From contig OX485804.1 of the NCBI GenBank assembly GCA_950295325.1, forward strand, positions 6,758,001 through 6,822,000: DNA of 64,000 nt, written 5' to 3'. A program made the position numbers and the translations under genes. Positions within the stretch are counted from its first letter, which is position 1; every line of letters begins with the position of its first letter. Shown here in pieces: positions 12,053-23,717 of this stretch. Under the pieces are notes generated by a model. That model saw only the letters and a list, made by a program, of their open reading frames with translations, was not told the DNA's origin and ran no database searches. This DNA comes from Polytrichum commune (Eukaryota; Streptophyta; Polytrichopsida; Polytrichales; Polytrichaceae).

Positions 12053-12525
12053 GTGGAGGGTCCGGTCACATATGACTTCACATTACACTAAAAATGATAT
12101 TTAGTGTTGTTACCACCCTATCCTGCCCAACACTAATTTTCAATTCTTTGATAATTAGTGTTAGACATAAATGCGCCGCCACCTTCTCTACCGCCACCTC
12201 CCTTCTCCTTTTATCATTGTTAACTCTTTTTTTCATAACTTTATTAACACTAAATTCGTGCATGTAACTTCCACACATTACTATAGTTGATATTTAGTGT
12301 TTGAGTTTACATTTAATGTTGCTTATTTTCGTAGGGTTAGTGATATTTAGTGTGCGTTCGTATTTAGTGTATCAAACACTAAATATCATATTTAGTGTAC
12401 TTGAGGATCCATGACCACACCACATGATTTTGGAGGTGTGTTGGGACGGCCTTTGGACACTTTCTTTTGGGCTCTCACACTTTCATGGTCACGGCTAGAG
12501 GCTCGTGTGTAAAGTGGCCCTTAGA
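12053..12525. mobile_element. MITE family A fragment, interrupted by a family B MITE
   Basis: The left piece, 12053-12085 (GTCCGGTCACATATGACTTC), and the right piece, 12400-12525 (TTGAGGATCCATGACCACAC to GTGTAAAGTGGCCC), are adjacent segments of family A as seen at 57304-57454 and 61816-61966. The 312-bp family B element between them is therefore a later insertion. The left half of the family A copy is missing. Confidence 0.85.
12086..12397. mobile_element. MITE, family B, nested in family A, 312 bp
   Basis: The ends are CACTAAAAATGATATTTAGTG and CACTAAATATCATATTTAGTG, with TA immediately outside each. Its length equals that of the 3943-4254 copy. It carries an open frame with no domain. CACTA-type and Tc1/mariner-type origins both remain possible: the termini read CACTA, but the flank is TA rather than a clear 3-bp duplication. 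Confidence 0.85.
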
Positions 12526-12526
12526 A

Positions 12527-13088
12527 CATGTGAACATGCAGAGACAATGAGGTCATCCATACCATGGTATCTGTAGGCGTTCACAAAAAAGATCACAAGC
12601 GGGCAGTTGTAAAAAGGACCACGTGAGATCGGGCAGGAGTGAAAAAAGGAGAGCGCCACGACGCCCGAGCCAAAGGAGCGTCTTGGTCTTGAAAGCCTTG
12701 GGATGTTTAGTTTTGTTGCAGATCGTCTCCAGAGAGCCGCTACGCATGCCTTGGACGGCCCCCGACCGATCTTGGAATCAAGGTACGTTTCCAAAGAGCT
12801 CGCTGTGCTGCAAGTTTCGACGAGTTTTCTCTCCAGATCCAAAATCTGCGGTTGCGGGGAGGGCAGGCGGTGGTAAGGGTTGGGAGCCGATTTGTGCCTG
12901 CTTGGGATTCGAGGAGTGGGAAGAGCGGTGTTTGTGTGGGGGGATATGGTTGGATTTTTATGTGGTGGGTGTGTTGTGAGTTTTACGGTTATGGGGGGTT
13001 TGTTTTGACATCGGGCGTGTGTTGGGGAAGATAGGTTTTCGGAACCGAACGCGTGGTTGAGCGTGCAGTTCAGGGTTTTTGTTTCGCG
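12527..13088 (+). promoter_or_regulatory. GC-rich promoter/5' leader of RHM
   Basis: This stretch is clearly richer in G and C than the DNA to its left, and the change begins right after a truncated MITE ends near 12525. It probably holds the core promoter and 5' UTR of RHM. A good splice donor, CAAG/GTACGT at about 12777-12785, with a possible acceptor CAG at 13071-13073, would make a leader intron of about 290 bp just before the ATG. This is inference. Open frames on both strands here look like GC-rich noise with no recognisable domain. Confidence 0.5.
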
Positions 13089-15381
13089 ATGGGGGATTTG
13101 GCGTATACCCCGAAGAATATTTTGATCACCGGCGCGGCCGGGTTCATTGCGTCACATGTGGCGAACCGGTTGATCCGGAACTACCCGCAATACAAAATCG
13201 TGGTGCTGGACAAGCTGGATTACTGCTCGAACCTGAAGAACCTGTCGCCGTCGAAGTCGTCGAAGAACTTCAAGTTCGTGAAGGGCGACATTGCGAGCGC
13301 GGATCTGGTGAACTACCTGCTGATCACGGAGGGCATCGACACGATAATGCACTTCGCGGCACAGACGCACGTGGACAATTCGTTCGGGAACAGCTTCGAA
13401 TTCACGAAGAACAACATCTACGGGACGCACGTGCTGTTGGAGGCGTGCAAGGTGACGGGGCAGATCAAGCGGTTCATCCACGTGAGCACGGATGAGGTGT
13501 ATGGCGAGACAGAGGAGGACGCCATCGTGGGCAACCACGAGGCGTCGCAGCTGCTGCCCACGAACCCTTACTCCGCGACGAAGGCGGGCGCGGAGATGTT
13601 GGTGATGGCCTACGGGCGGTCATACGGGTTGCCCTGCATCACGACCCGCGGGAACAACGTGTACGGGCCCAACCAGTTCCCCGAGAAGCTGATCCCGAAG
13701 TTCATCCTGCTGGCAATGCAGGGCAAGCCGCTGCCGATCCACGGCGACGGATCGAACGTCCGCAGCTACCTATTCTGCGAGGATGTGGCGGAGGCGTTCG
13801 AGTGCGTATTGCACAAGGGCGTAGTGGGGCATGTGTACAACATCGGGACGAAGAAGGAGAGGAGAGTGTTGGATGTGGCGAAGGACATTTGCGAGCTGTT
13901 CAATCTGGACTACAAGAAGATGATCAAGATGGTGGACAACCGGCCGTTCAACGACCAGCGGTACTTTTTGGACGACGCGAAGCTGATAAAATTAGGGTGG
14001 CAGGAGCGCACGACGTGGGCGGAGGGGTTGCAGAAAACGAAGGATTGGTACACGAGCAACCCGGATTGGTGGGGCGATGTGTCGGGCGCCTTGGTGCCCC
14101 ATCCCCGGTCGTTGATCATGCCCGGGGTGGAGAAGCTGGCCGATTTGCAGAGAGGGGACGAGGAAATGAAGCTCGGGGAGGCAGCCTCGGTCGCGAAGGC
14201 GAACGGGGGAATCTTGCACAGCCTGGTGGAGAAGGTGGTGGGTCCGTTGAAGAACAGAGTGCAAGACCCTAACTTGAAGTTCCTGATCTACGGGCGCACG
14301 GGGTGGATCGGGGGCCTGCTGGGCAAGATCTGCGAGAAACAGGGGATCTGCTACGAGTACGGCAGCGGGCGATTGGAGAATCGGAGCCAGTTGGAGAAGG
14401 ACATCGCCACCGTGAAGCCGACGCACGTGTTCAACGCGGCAGGCGTGACGGGCAGGCCCAACGTGGATTGGTGCGAGAGCCACAAGGTGGAGACAATCCG
14501 CGCGAACGTGGTGGGCACATTGACGCTGGCGGACGTTTGCAAGCAGAACGATCTGCTGTTGGTGAACTTCGCGACGGGCTGTATCTTCGAGTACGACGAG
14601 AAGCACCAGCTGGGCAGCGGCGTGGGGTTCTTAGAGGAGGACAAGCCGAACTTCTTCGGGTCGTACTACTCGAAGACGAAGGCCATGGTGAGTGATCGGT
14701 TTTGGTTTGCTTGAAGGGATTCCAAAATTTTCCGGTAGGCACAGTGGTTGATTTTGGTGGGTTTGAAGGGGTTGAGAGTTTTTGATGTAGGCATAGGGAG
14801 TGATTCTGGTGGGTTAGTAGGCATTGAGGTGCAAGAACGTATTTATTTGGGTAAAGAAGGTTTCTTTTGTAAAGTGGTGCAATGCTGAATTTATTTCTAA
14901 GCCCATAGCCGTTTAAATGAATTTTCAGGTGGAGGAGCTCCTGAGCGAGTTCGACAATGTGTGCACACTGCGCGTGCGGATGCCCATCACGTCGGACTTG
15001 CAGAATCCGCGCAATTTCATCACTAAGATTGCACGGTACCAGAAGATCGTGAACATTCCCAACAGCATGACGATTTTGGATGAGCTGCTGCCCATCTCCA
15101 TCGAGATGGCAAAGCGCAACCTGCGGGGCATCTGGAACTTCACAAATCCAGGCGTGGTGAGCCACAACGAGATCATGGAGATGTACAAGGAGTTCATCGA
15201 CCCAGAGTTGACATGGGTGAATTTCAGTCTTGAGGAGCAAGCGAAGGTGATCGTGGCGGCGCGGAGCAACAACGAATTGGATGCCAGTAAACTATGGAAG
15301 GAATTTCCAGAGATGCTACCCATCAAGGAATCATTGATAAAGTTCGTATTCGAACCCAACAGAAAGGTTGCCGGGAAGTAG
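13089..15381 (+). CDS. RHM: UDP-rhamnose synthase, trifunctional (RHM family), two coding exons
   Basis: Exons 13089-14687 and 14929-15381 join in phase 0 across a 241-bp GT-AG intron to give 683 residues; Arabidopsis RHM1 is about 670. The enzyme converts UDP-glucose to UDP-L-rhamnose in the cytosol, for pectin and rhamnosylated metabolites. Residues 1-340 are the 4,6-dehydratase: NAD-binding GAAGFIA at 15-21, the T-D-E triad at 134-136 and YSATK at 161-165. Residues from about 396 are the epimerase/reductase: YGRTGWIGG at 401-409 and YSKTK at 527-531. The linker, about 341-395, is poorly conserved. The intron falls directly after KAM, before VEELL. ATG 13089 is chosen because MGDLAYTPKNILITG matches the family N-terminus and no in-frame ATG precedes it. 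Codons are strongly G/C-ending, unlike SEC. The family assignment is essentially certain; the member number is not. Confidence 0.97.
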
Positions 15382-15650
15382 AGGAAAAGTTTAGCGATTC
15401 ATAAGAGTAGGTTAAAATCAAGGATTCATTATGATAGCAAGCCAGGAGACATATTGAACAATGCGTACATTAAGTGATAGTAATAGGCACAGCAATTCAG
15501 CAGTTGGTACCGAATCTCCGGAGCCCGTTCTGTACAGCAATTACGAGTTGCATTCTTTTGTAATGTCCAGTATTACTGGAAAATAATTTAATGAGACTGA
15601 TGGGTCTGCAAATTTTTCCCTCCTTTGTACTGGTTGTGTTCTTTGTGATT
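15382..15650 (+). other. Probable 3' UTR of RHM
   Basis: The sequence after the RHM stop lacks coding signal. It contains T-rich and TGTAAT-type elements near 15558-15566 and an AATAATTTAA stretch at about 15581-15590 that could act as the polyadenylation signal. The end point is an estimate. Confidence 0.35.
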
Positions 15651-16441
15651 TACTCGGAGTTCCTCAGCCATGGAGTTTCTCCTAATACCTATGTAATTCG
15701 AGTTTCTCCTTAGCCGTATTTAATCTCCATTAGGTTCGAGCCCATTCCGTATACATTAATATTGATAGAGATGCAACTCATTCCCACTCTCTGTATTGGA
15801 GGGAGGAGGACTTCAGAGCATCTTCTATCATCTTTTGGGCAGTAAAGAATTGTGACATGTGATTTTTTTTCTGTGATATGAGCATTTAACATTGAGGGAA
15901 TCGTTTTCCGGTGATCATAGGAGTCGCCATAATACTTGGCAGTGAGATTCCTGAAGTATGAAATTCTTGTGATGCCTTCTTGATCTGTGCATCACAAGAA
16001 TTAGTTTCACTGAGTCAGTTAATCGACCTTGAATCGAAGGTAGTTAGGTTATTGCATTGAGTACCACCAGAATGTCATTGCTGAAGCTTTCCATAATCTT
16101 GATCGGGAAGAGACTTTGATCTCAACCTGAAGTTTTCTTAAGGTGAACATTATGTCACATGATCCAACAAGTTCAAAGCTTTTCAATGATTTACTTCCTC
16201 TCTTCCCAGTGACAATAATGTTAGATAATGGTTGTTAGGTGGATCCAGCTAGCTGCCACCCACCACTCCGCATTTATCTAATATATATGATATCTCACAT
16301 GAGTCATAGTAGATTTCAATGTGGACAGGGATGGACTATGTACGGTCCCAATGCAGGATGGCGGTCTTTAAATCGGGGACACTAGAAGCAAGTATTAAAA
16401 CAACTGGTAGTGGTGGTTGTTTCAACGAGTCATGTGACTTA
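15650..16441. other. Intergenic DNA, nothing recognised
   Basis: AT-rich sequence between the RHM 3' end and the transposon starting at 16442. I see no coding signal, RNA gene or recognisable repeat. Confidence 0.5.
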
Positions 16442-16974
16442 GGGCCGGTTTACACTATGGACCACAAAGTCGGACCAGGGCGCTGTAGGAGCGCTAATTG
16501 GCTGCTGAACTCGTCCCGGGACCACTTCGGTTTACACTAAGGAAAAAATGGCAGAGGGACCATGGAGGTTGAGGTCCCTAAAATATAACTTTCAAGGCCT
16601 AATAAATGTACTGACATGGTCCAACGGGTTTTGCAGTGAGAGGCAAGAGAGGTGGTATGGTAGGAAAAAACATAGGTCCATGGCAGAGAAATGCCATTAC
16701 GATACCTACTTTATGAGTTCCTATAAACAACTCTTTCCACTAGGCAAGGGTTCCCTTTTCAACATCTATATGATGTAATGAATCTTGAGAAGCAAGTCCA
16801 CCCTCTGTGTGCTTAGGTCATAGCCCATGAGACATACTGCTTCCTCTATGCCCTACCCCTTAAACTTGCTCCTACATGTTTCATCAAACAATGTGGGACA
16901 CCTAGAACTCAAGAATTTGAGTGCAAATTTGTTTTTTTGGTCTACCAACTAAAATGTTTGGAATCTGGGGGCTT

Positions 16975-17025
16975 GTAATATACCGTTGAAAAGGTCATGA
17001 AAATACCTTTCCAACGGTATATTAC
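16975..17025. repeat. 21-bp hairpin with 9-base loop
   Basis: The arms 16975-16995 (GTAATATACCGTTGAAAAGG) and 17005-17025 (CCTTTCCAACGGTATATTAC) pair at 20 of 21 positions around a 9-base loop. It is inside the family D element, so a transposon-related foldback is the simplest reading. Confidence 0.85.
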
Positions 17026-17163
17026 ACGCCCTAAATGTTTTAAATTTTACAGTTGCAAAATGAAAAGAAAAATCTGTAGTTGTTTAGCAACTGTAGATCA
17101 GGGTGGTCAAAAGAACTGCAATGGGAAAACAATTGCGGTTCTTTTTCGCATAGTTTTCTACTA

Positions 17164-17457
17164 CACTAAGTACAAATGCATACACTAAATATCAATAACC
17201 TTATGAAAGTAAGTATCATTAAATGTATACTCAAACACTAAATATCAACTATGGTAATATGTGGAGGTTACATGTTTTAATTTAGTGTTAGTGAGGATAT
17301 GAAAAAAAAAACAAAAAAAATGATAAAAGGAGAATTCCAAATTATCTTCTAGCAAATCTTCTCACACTAATTATCAAAAAAAATGAAAATCAGTGTTGAG
17401 CAAGGTCTAGCAATAACAACTTTAAATACAATCAAACACTAAATATCTTATTTAGTG
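17164..17457. mobile_element. MITE, family B, nested in family D
   Basis: It matches the copy at 3943-4254 in the same orientation but lacks the first 20 or so bases. TA flanks both ends. The family D host sequence resumes at once with GACAACACAAGGTACATGTC, a block that is uninterrupted in the copy near 3280. Confidence 0.85.
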
Positions 17458-17858
17458 TAGTGACAACACAAGGTACATGTCACATGTAAATTACATTGAA
17501 CACATACAAATTATATCGCTCATTTTTTTGTAAAAATTGTTGTGAGAAGATTTGCAAGCCAAATCTTCAACACATTTAACAAATGAAGCCCAAGAGAAGA
17601 CAAGAGAATGGTCAAACTTGAATTTTTTTTTCAAAACTACCTTTTTTGGGCACGTATTAAAAAAAATCAGCATATTCACTTTTTGGTGCATGGTCATTCT
17701 TCTTGGTCCACATTCGGTTTACACCTAGTGAGGGGCCCAAGGCTTTCAAAACTAATTTCTTAAGAAGGCGGATGATGAAAGTTGGACCATGAACTCAAAT
17801 CGTTGAAAAAGGCCCTCTTCCATGGTCTGACTTCATGCTTCATAGTGTAATCCAGCCC

Positions 17859-19304
17859 TTCAAGGGAGGAAGTGCCACTTACATGTGAACTTGAACATCC
17901 ATGTTGATAGTCCCTCATAGGGAGTAGGAGAATGACTCCCAAGTAGCTTACTTATGGTAGCACTCAAGAAATGGAAGCATGTTGTGTGTAGATTTATAAG
18001 AGCACAACCTTCTTCAAAATGCCTTCTCATTTGCATCATCACAAGTTTGCACTTGGGTCACAGAAGCAGAGGATACCAAACTTTTGTCATGATGTGAATA
18101 TCTTGTTGTTTTTTTTCTAGTTTTTATTAGCTTTTTGGAATGAGAGAGGTCTCCTAATGCTGAAGTGTTCAGTGTGCATGTTCTTTCTCCATTTCATGAT
18201 TGATCTTGGAAATGTTAGCTTGTGTGTATGTATTGTCCATTATATATATATAGCTAACTTTTCAAAACTTTTACAAAGTTTGAACTTCCTCTTTTCAGAG
18301 GCCAAATCCTTCAATTTCTTCCTCTTTGCAATACAAGGGTGGGTGGGTGGGAACATCCACAAGACTCTCTCTATGTTTCTTGCATCTTCTTATTTGATAA
18401 TATAGTACCACATTGCATAATAGAGTCATTTGCCTAATGTCTCATAGTATGTGTTGTACACATGTATACACCTTGCATACCTAGTTTGTCTTGCAAGAAT
18501 ACATACCTTATTTGGATTTTTTGCTATCATATGGTATTCATCTCCCAATGTTTGATTTTAACTATCCCATGCTTTGGAAGCTAATTGCCAACCTTCTTCC
18601 CTCTCTATCAAGTACGTTTAACTAGATCACCACATGTATGTTGTACTTACTAAGGAGATGTACCTAGTAACCTCAACGAATATTTGTGCATAAAATGTCA
18701 TGATCACAATACATCACTGCATTGACTGTGCGAAGGGCCTACCTCACATGTGCCCATGCAATCAACCAACAAACAATTGAGGATTAGTTACGTACACGAG
18801 GCAAATAACAACAAGACCCAATTGTTATCCATGTCGCACACACTTAGTTCATCTCAAATGCACCAAAATATTTCAACATACAACACTCATTGTAAAACAA
18901 CATATGGGTGTTCAAACCTGTTCTTTGGCCATGATTGGGTTACTCCAAGTAGAAACTCCTCTTGGTGATGAACCCTAGTTACTCTTACTTCAAGCACTTA
19001 TTTATTACCCTAATGTGTATACATAGAGCTCGCCTCACCTCTCACTTGCGTGAATGGTAAAAAAAAGGTTTTTTTTTAGGGTTAAGGGCTTATATTGTAG
19101 TACTTACATATGGTAAGTTCTCGTAACCCTATTTTTACTTCATTCATCTATATCTCTGTTACATCCATTCCATGGTAAGTATGATTTCTTTCCATGTGTG
19201 TAGATATAGTATTATCTGAGTTTATATCATCTATTTTACATAGATGACCTTTGCTAGGTCTATTAATGTAAGAGTTTAAACTTGAATTCTTATGTAACAT
19301 GGCA

Positions 19305-19335
<31 letters not shown>

Positions 19336-22300
19336 TCTTCAATTGTTTGGGCAAAACTCCAAACTTGGGTATTGAAATGAAGAGATTTTGCTTCCGACAC
19401 ATAGTCATTATGAAAGCATGAAAAATGTTCATGATATTGGCTCATATTAAAGTCCGAGTTCTTTGAAATGTTGTCCATGTCAGTTAAACATATCATAACA
19501 TCTATGCATTTTTTACCACCTTCATAAGGGTTTGATGATTAAAGTATCATTGATGTCATTGCATCAAGCCCATTCTCTATGCTACATGATACAAATTTTG
19601 TGCGCCCCCACACACACATACATGTGTAATGTATAATTGAGTTTCAAGGAACAATTTCAACATACATATATTGGAAACAATGACACAAAATGTAGGTAGG
19701 CTTCTTCATGAAATGAAGGGTAAAGATAATCATCAAGAGTTTTGGCAAGCTTATATGGTAGAAACACACTCCTTGAAAGTAAGAACACAATTGACATCAT
19801 TGTTAGTGCCACTGGTTGGGGCTTGGACATGTGCAAAACATTACGATGTCGGGGTTAAAAAAACCAAGTCAAATTCGACACTTTATAAAAATTAAACAAT
19901 TACAAACTCATGTACATGATATTGGTGTTAGGAGACCTTAACGCCATCTAATGCGGTTGGGCCTTTCCCTACATTAATGTAAGTGGGCCTAATTCCTCAA
20001 CTCCTCATAATCGAACATCTATAGTTGAGTTGTAGTTGGGTATGGATCTAACAATGGGCACCACCAATAAACGTGTTCAAAAAGAGAATATTGTAGGTTG
20101 ATAGCTAGTCTGACATAATTGTGTCCAATAATTATTTAAAGTGCCAAAAACCGGTCTGGCACTTCAAAATAATAATTTTGGAAGTTATAACACTTTTCCT
20201 ATGTCTTTGTAGGATCCCAATTGATTCACATATACTTAATCCATAAATAGATAACAATCACATCTCATACATCATGACTTTTAGTATATAAATTCTCCCC
20301 ATGAGGTGTCCACAATCCATGTGGGATATGTGAACTTGGGAGACGAAACCTTGGTAGTCCTCTTGTATCTATTTAACTGTATCTTTTGTATAGAAGCTTC
20401 AAATTGCAATTTTGTTTGTTGGACGTGGTACACTTCCGATTGTCTAAGTTTTCTTAGTTTAACATAACTCCGAATAAATTCTCTTCTTAGCACAATCAAG
20501 CTCCAAAAAATTGTTCATAACACGTCTTCTCGTCAAAACTCCTCACTTCATGAAAATGCTTGTTGAAATTTGTTCATATCTTTTGCACAAAATTTTCAAA
20601 TCACCAATTTGTTCTTGGACGTAGTACTTTGTCTCATGTGTCAACTTTCTCTAGTTGGACACAATTCCAAATAAGTGCATCTTTGATGTGGAATTGAGGT
20701 CTTAAAATGTATTAAGGACATAGACCGAGTTCTTTGTACATAGTCTTGCAATTTCATGTTAACTCATATTCTTGGCAATGACTAATAATGCAAACCCCTC
20801 CTTTATGTAATATCTTATAATGGATTATTAACACTACATAAGCTTGTGTAGAGTGAGAATTTACCATATTTTGTCAAAAATGTAAGGTTTATTAAAGTAA
20901 TTATGAAAAATTATGTTCATTGTTTCCAAAATAATTTGACATTTAGTTTTTAATTAATTTGTGTTGGGCTGACTATCAACCTACGGTAGTATGTGTGTTC
21001 TAAATTTGTTAACTATTCTAGGCTCAATAGTCAACAAGAGTTTGAGGGCGGGGGGGGGGGGGGGGGAGGGAGAGGACCTATATGACAATTAAATAAGATT
21101 GGCATTCTTCCATTTAATGATGAATAAAATATTCATATGAACCAAAAATACTATACAAAAAATATTTATGGCCTCAATGTAGATTTGCTAACAATTTCAA
21201 ACCAATCATGTGATGAATATTCTAGAAGAAGTTTCTTAATAATAAATATAAAAGTGTCCATTTTAGGCTCATGAGACATGCAAAAATAATATGGTCTTGT
21301 TGTGTACACCTCCAACTCCATATACATAGGTTAATGTCAGATTGGCCTGAGTATCATTTGGTGATCAATCACAAGTCACAAAGATTGCCACTTTGGGTAA
21401 TTCACTTAAATTTGAGATGCAAGAGTTACAAAATGGCAAAGTGAGGTTTCTAGTTCTTTTTTAATGATCATAGTCCTTTCCAAGAATAGTTGACTTTTAA
21501 AATTAAAATAGTCTTGTAAGAGTCCCCGGCTCTCTAAAAAAGAAGCCATTATAGAGCCACGTTAGTCTTCATTTGCTTCCCCCTTCTCAATGAATAAAAT
21601 AAAATAATAGATAAGTGCAGGTCCCGTTATGTTTATTTTGATTTAAAGGAGAACGGAGCTCCATGATGATTTTCAAACTTGGAAGTCACTGAGACTTGAA
21701 TGAGGAAGCAATTTTTTTTGCTTGTGGATGTTGCCCATTGTAAAATCAACCATCTTTAGTTAGTGTGGACGATACCCTGAACCAAAACATGCTAGAAAAT
21801 TGGTCACTCATCATGTGGTCAATGAACTTTGACTACCTCTAGAATAAGCATACGACCTTTAACTTTGGGCACAAAATCATGGCATATAATATAAACAAAT
21901 GCAACAATTTCCTTTTATTTTTAATTAAAAAAAATCAATGCTCCTCAACAATCACATTTTCAACATGTAGAAATAAATCAAAATTTCACTACTTGCCCCA
22001 ACTTGAGAGAATTTCAAATTTGCGACCATTGGATCTTCTCAACAAGTTTTAGGAACAAAGATGTGCATTTTTTTTGGATCTTCATAATAGAGTTGGTTCA
22101 TATATAGAAGTGGTGGATTATAGATATATATTGGTAATAGTGGGTTGCATGGCCCTTGACATCAAGGGTGGTATGAAAACTCTAAGTTCATGGAAACACA
22201 CCTGTTGGCAATAAAAGGTTGATTCATTTGAGAAGATAGTCCAATCTTGTCGTAACAAGTGTGTTTTTGGTGTACATTCTTAACTACGAGTCTTACCACA

Positions 22301-22789
22301 TACCACTCCAATACACGTGTGTGGTTAACAAGAGTGATCGCATGAGGTCCACATACGTTATCAGTTGATTCCACCATCACTTATCCATTCCAAACCCATT
22401 GACATTGACGTATATAACTCCACGTAATGGATATTTAGAACTCCATGTACATAGTTGACCGCTTGATTGGTTCAAGAATTGTTTCGTTCGGTTCAAAATT
22501 GCGGATCAAAATAGACCATTACTTTAAGTTTCATAATCGGAGTTGAGTTACAAAAGGATTCTCTTGTATTCTTAGTGATCACATAGAGCCACCCGATTCA
22601 TTGATTAATATACACTTTGAGCAGATAGTCCAATCGCATCGTACCATGTGTCGTCGTTTTGGCGTGCGTTCCCTCCCAACAACGAGTTGTGCCAACACGA
22701 CCACTCAAATTCAATATAGACCTCTCCACTTAACTTAATAATAAGAAGAGGGCGAGCACATAAGCCCCACATGCCTTACTGCTAAACCT
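17859..22789. other. Gene-free AT-rich DNA between the family D element and SEC
   Basis: About 4.9 kb with no recognisable coding domain. It contains a GA microsatellite at 19311-19335 and a run of 17 G at 21050-21066. Short open frames are unremarkable. Nothing else is supported. Confidence 0.5.
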
Positions 22790-23717
22790 TGGCAATTGGT
22801 TCCTGTATTGTGAAGTCGCGTCCCGGCGTGGAACTCGAGACCTCCTGGCCAGCGGCTGGAGGGGGGCGGTAGCGAGTGCACGAGGAAGGGAGAGAAGAGG
22901 TGCCGCGCCGCGGGGAGACGCCAGCGGGCGTCGGCGTCGGCGTCCAGTCAGCGTCCACGGCCCAGGACGCCCCCCAGGACGCCGGGGTGACTTGTCCTGG
23001 CTCCACACGGGCGACGGCGAAGCGGGGACGCGCTAAACAACGAGGCCATTATTAATTCCCGGGGGAGGCGCAGAAAGGGAGGAAGACGAGGGACAAATGG
23101 CAGGATGATGCCGTCTTTCGTCGCAGCCCCCACGAGGAAGAAAGCAAGCGAGGACTTCCCTTTCCATGCTCATTCTCCTCGCCCTAAGCTAAGTGTGGCA
23201 GTGTGGACGGAGGCGGAGAGGGGAAGTGACTCCTCACGCAGGTGGCCGATGCTGCTGTCGCCGAGAATGGATTCATTTCGTATCGTATGATGCCTCGTGC
23301 GCACAGGGGCAGGGAAGGCGCCTAGGGTATGTAAACTACGTGGTGGTATTGTGTTACTTCACTTAATGGATGTGTCAAACCTCGAGGGACCGTTGGAGTG
23401 TGAGTGAAACATGCGGGAGAGGACCACCGAGGGTTTGGTGCAGTCGACGTTTTTGCAGCGGGGACTGCAAGGGCGTTGGCATGGTGTGGGGATGCGGGAG
23501 GAGTGAGTGAGAAGTGTGAGAATGGTGGCGCTATTTCCGGGACGGGAAGTGGCGCTGTGTCCTTGATTGCGTCGGAAGGTGATTTCCTCGGGATGTGAGG
23601 AAGAGGAATCGGCGGTTGTTTAGGAATTTGGTGATCGTCTCACACGCATTTGGGACGCACAATAGAGGAGGAGCTGGTTCCCGGTTTGGTTCGGGCACAG
23701 CAGAGAAGGAGGCCGCC
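22790..23717 (+). promoter_or_regulatory. GC-rich promoter and 5' leader region of SEC
   Basis: A sharp rise in G+C at about 22800, strongest at 22800-23050, lies upstream of the SEC start in otherwise AT-rich DNA. It probably contains the promoter and 5' UTR. Short upstream ATGs are present, for example at 23105, so upstream open frames are possible if transcription starts that far out. Open frames on the minus strand here are rich in Arg, Pro and Ala and match no domain I know. Confidence 0.5.

Larger units (their letters stand above)
16442..17858. mobile_element. MITE-like element, family D, with a nested family B MITE
   Basis: The left end GGGCCGGTTTACACTATGG follows TTA. The right end TAGTGTAATCCAGCCC is its decayed inverse and is followed by TTC. 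Terminal inverted repeats extend about 35 bp, including GTCGGACC. The interior matches the copy at 2833-3695. It is longer (1417 bp) because of the nested element at 17164-17457 and about 250 bp of further sequence, including a foldback at 16975-17025. Confidence 0.8.

Noticed and set aside
12495-12979. Possible small gene upstream of RHM (115-118 codon frames on both strands)
   Set aside because: The composition fits the GC-rich leader, the frames overlap each other, and there is no domain or good start context.
13152-14606. Long open frames antisense to or out of frame with RHM exon 1 (up to 204 codons)
   Set aside because: They are shadows of a G/C-ending coding sequence. Their products are rich in R, H, L and Q with no domain, while the RHM frame explains the region fully.
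14431-15359. Minus-strand frames of 144-269 codons over the RHM intron and exon 2
   Set aside because: They run through the intron and both exons of a certain gene on the other strand and show no domain.
22730-23290. Arg/Pro-rich frames on both strands upstream of SEC
   Set aside because: GC-rich promoter or leader sequence gives such frames by chance. No conserved motif is present.
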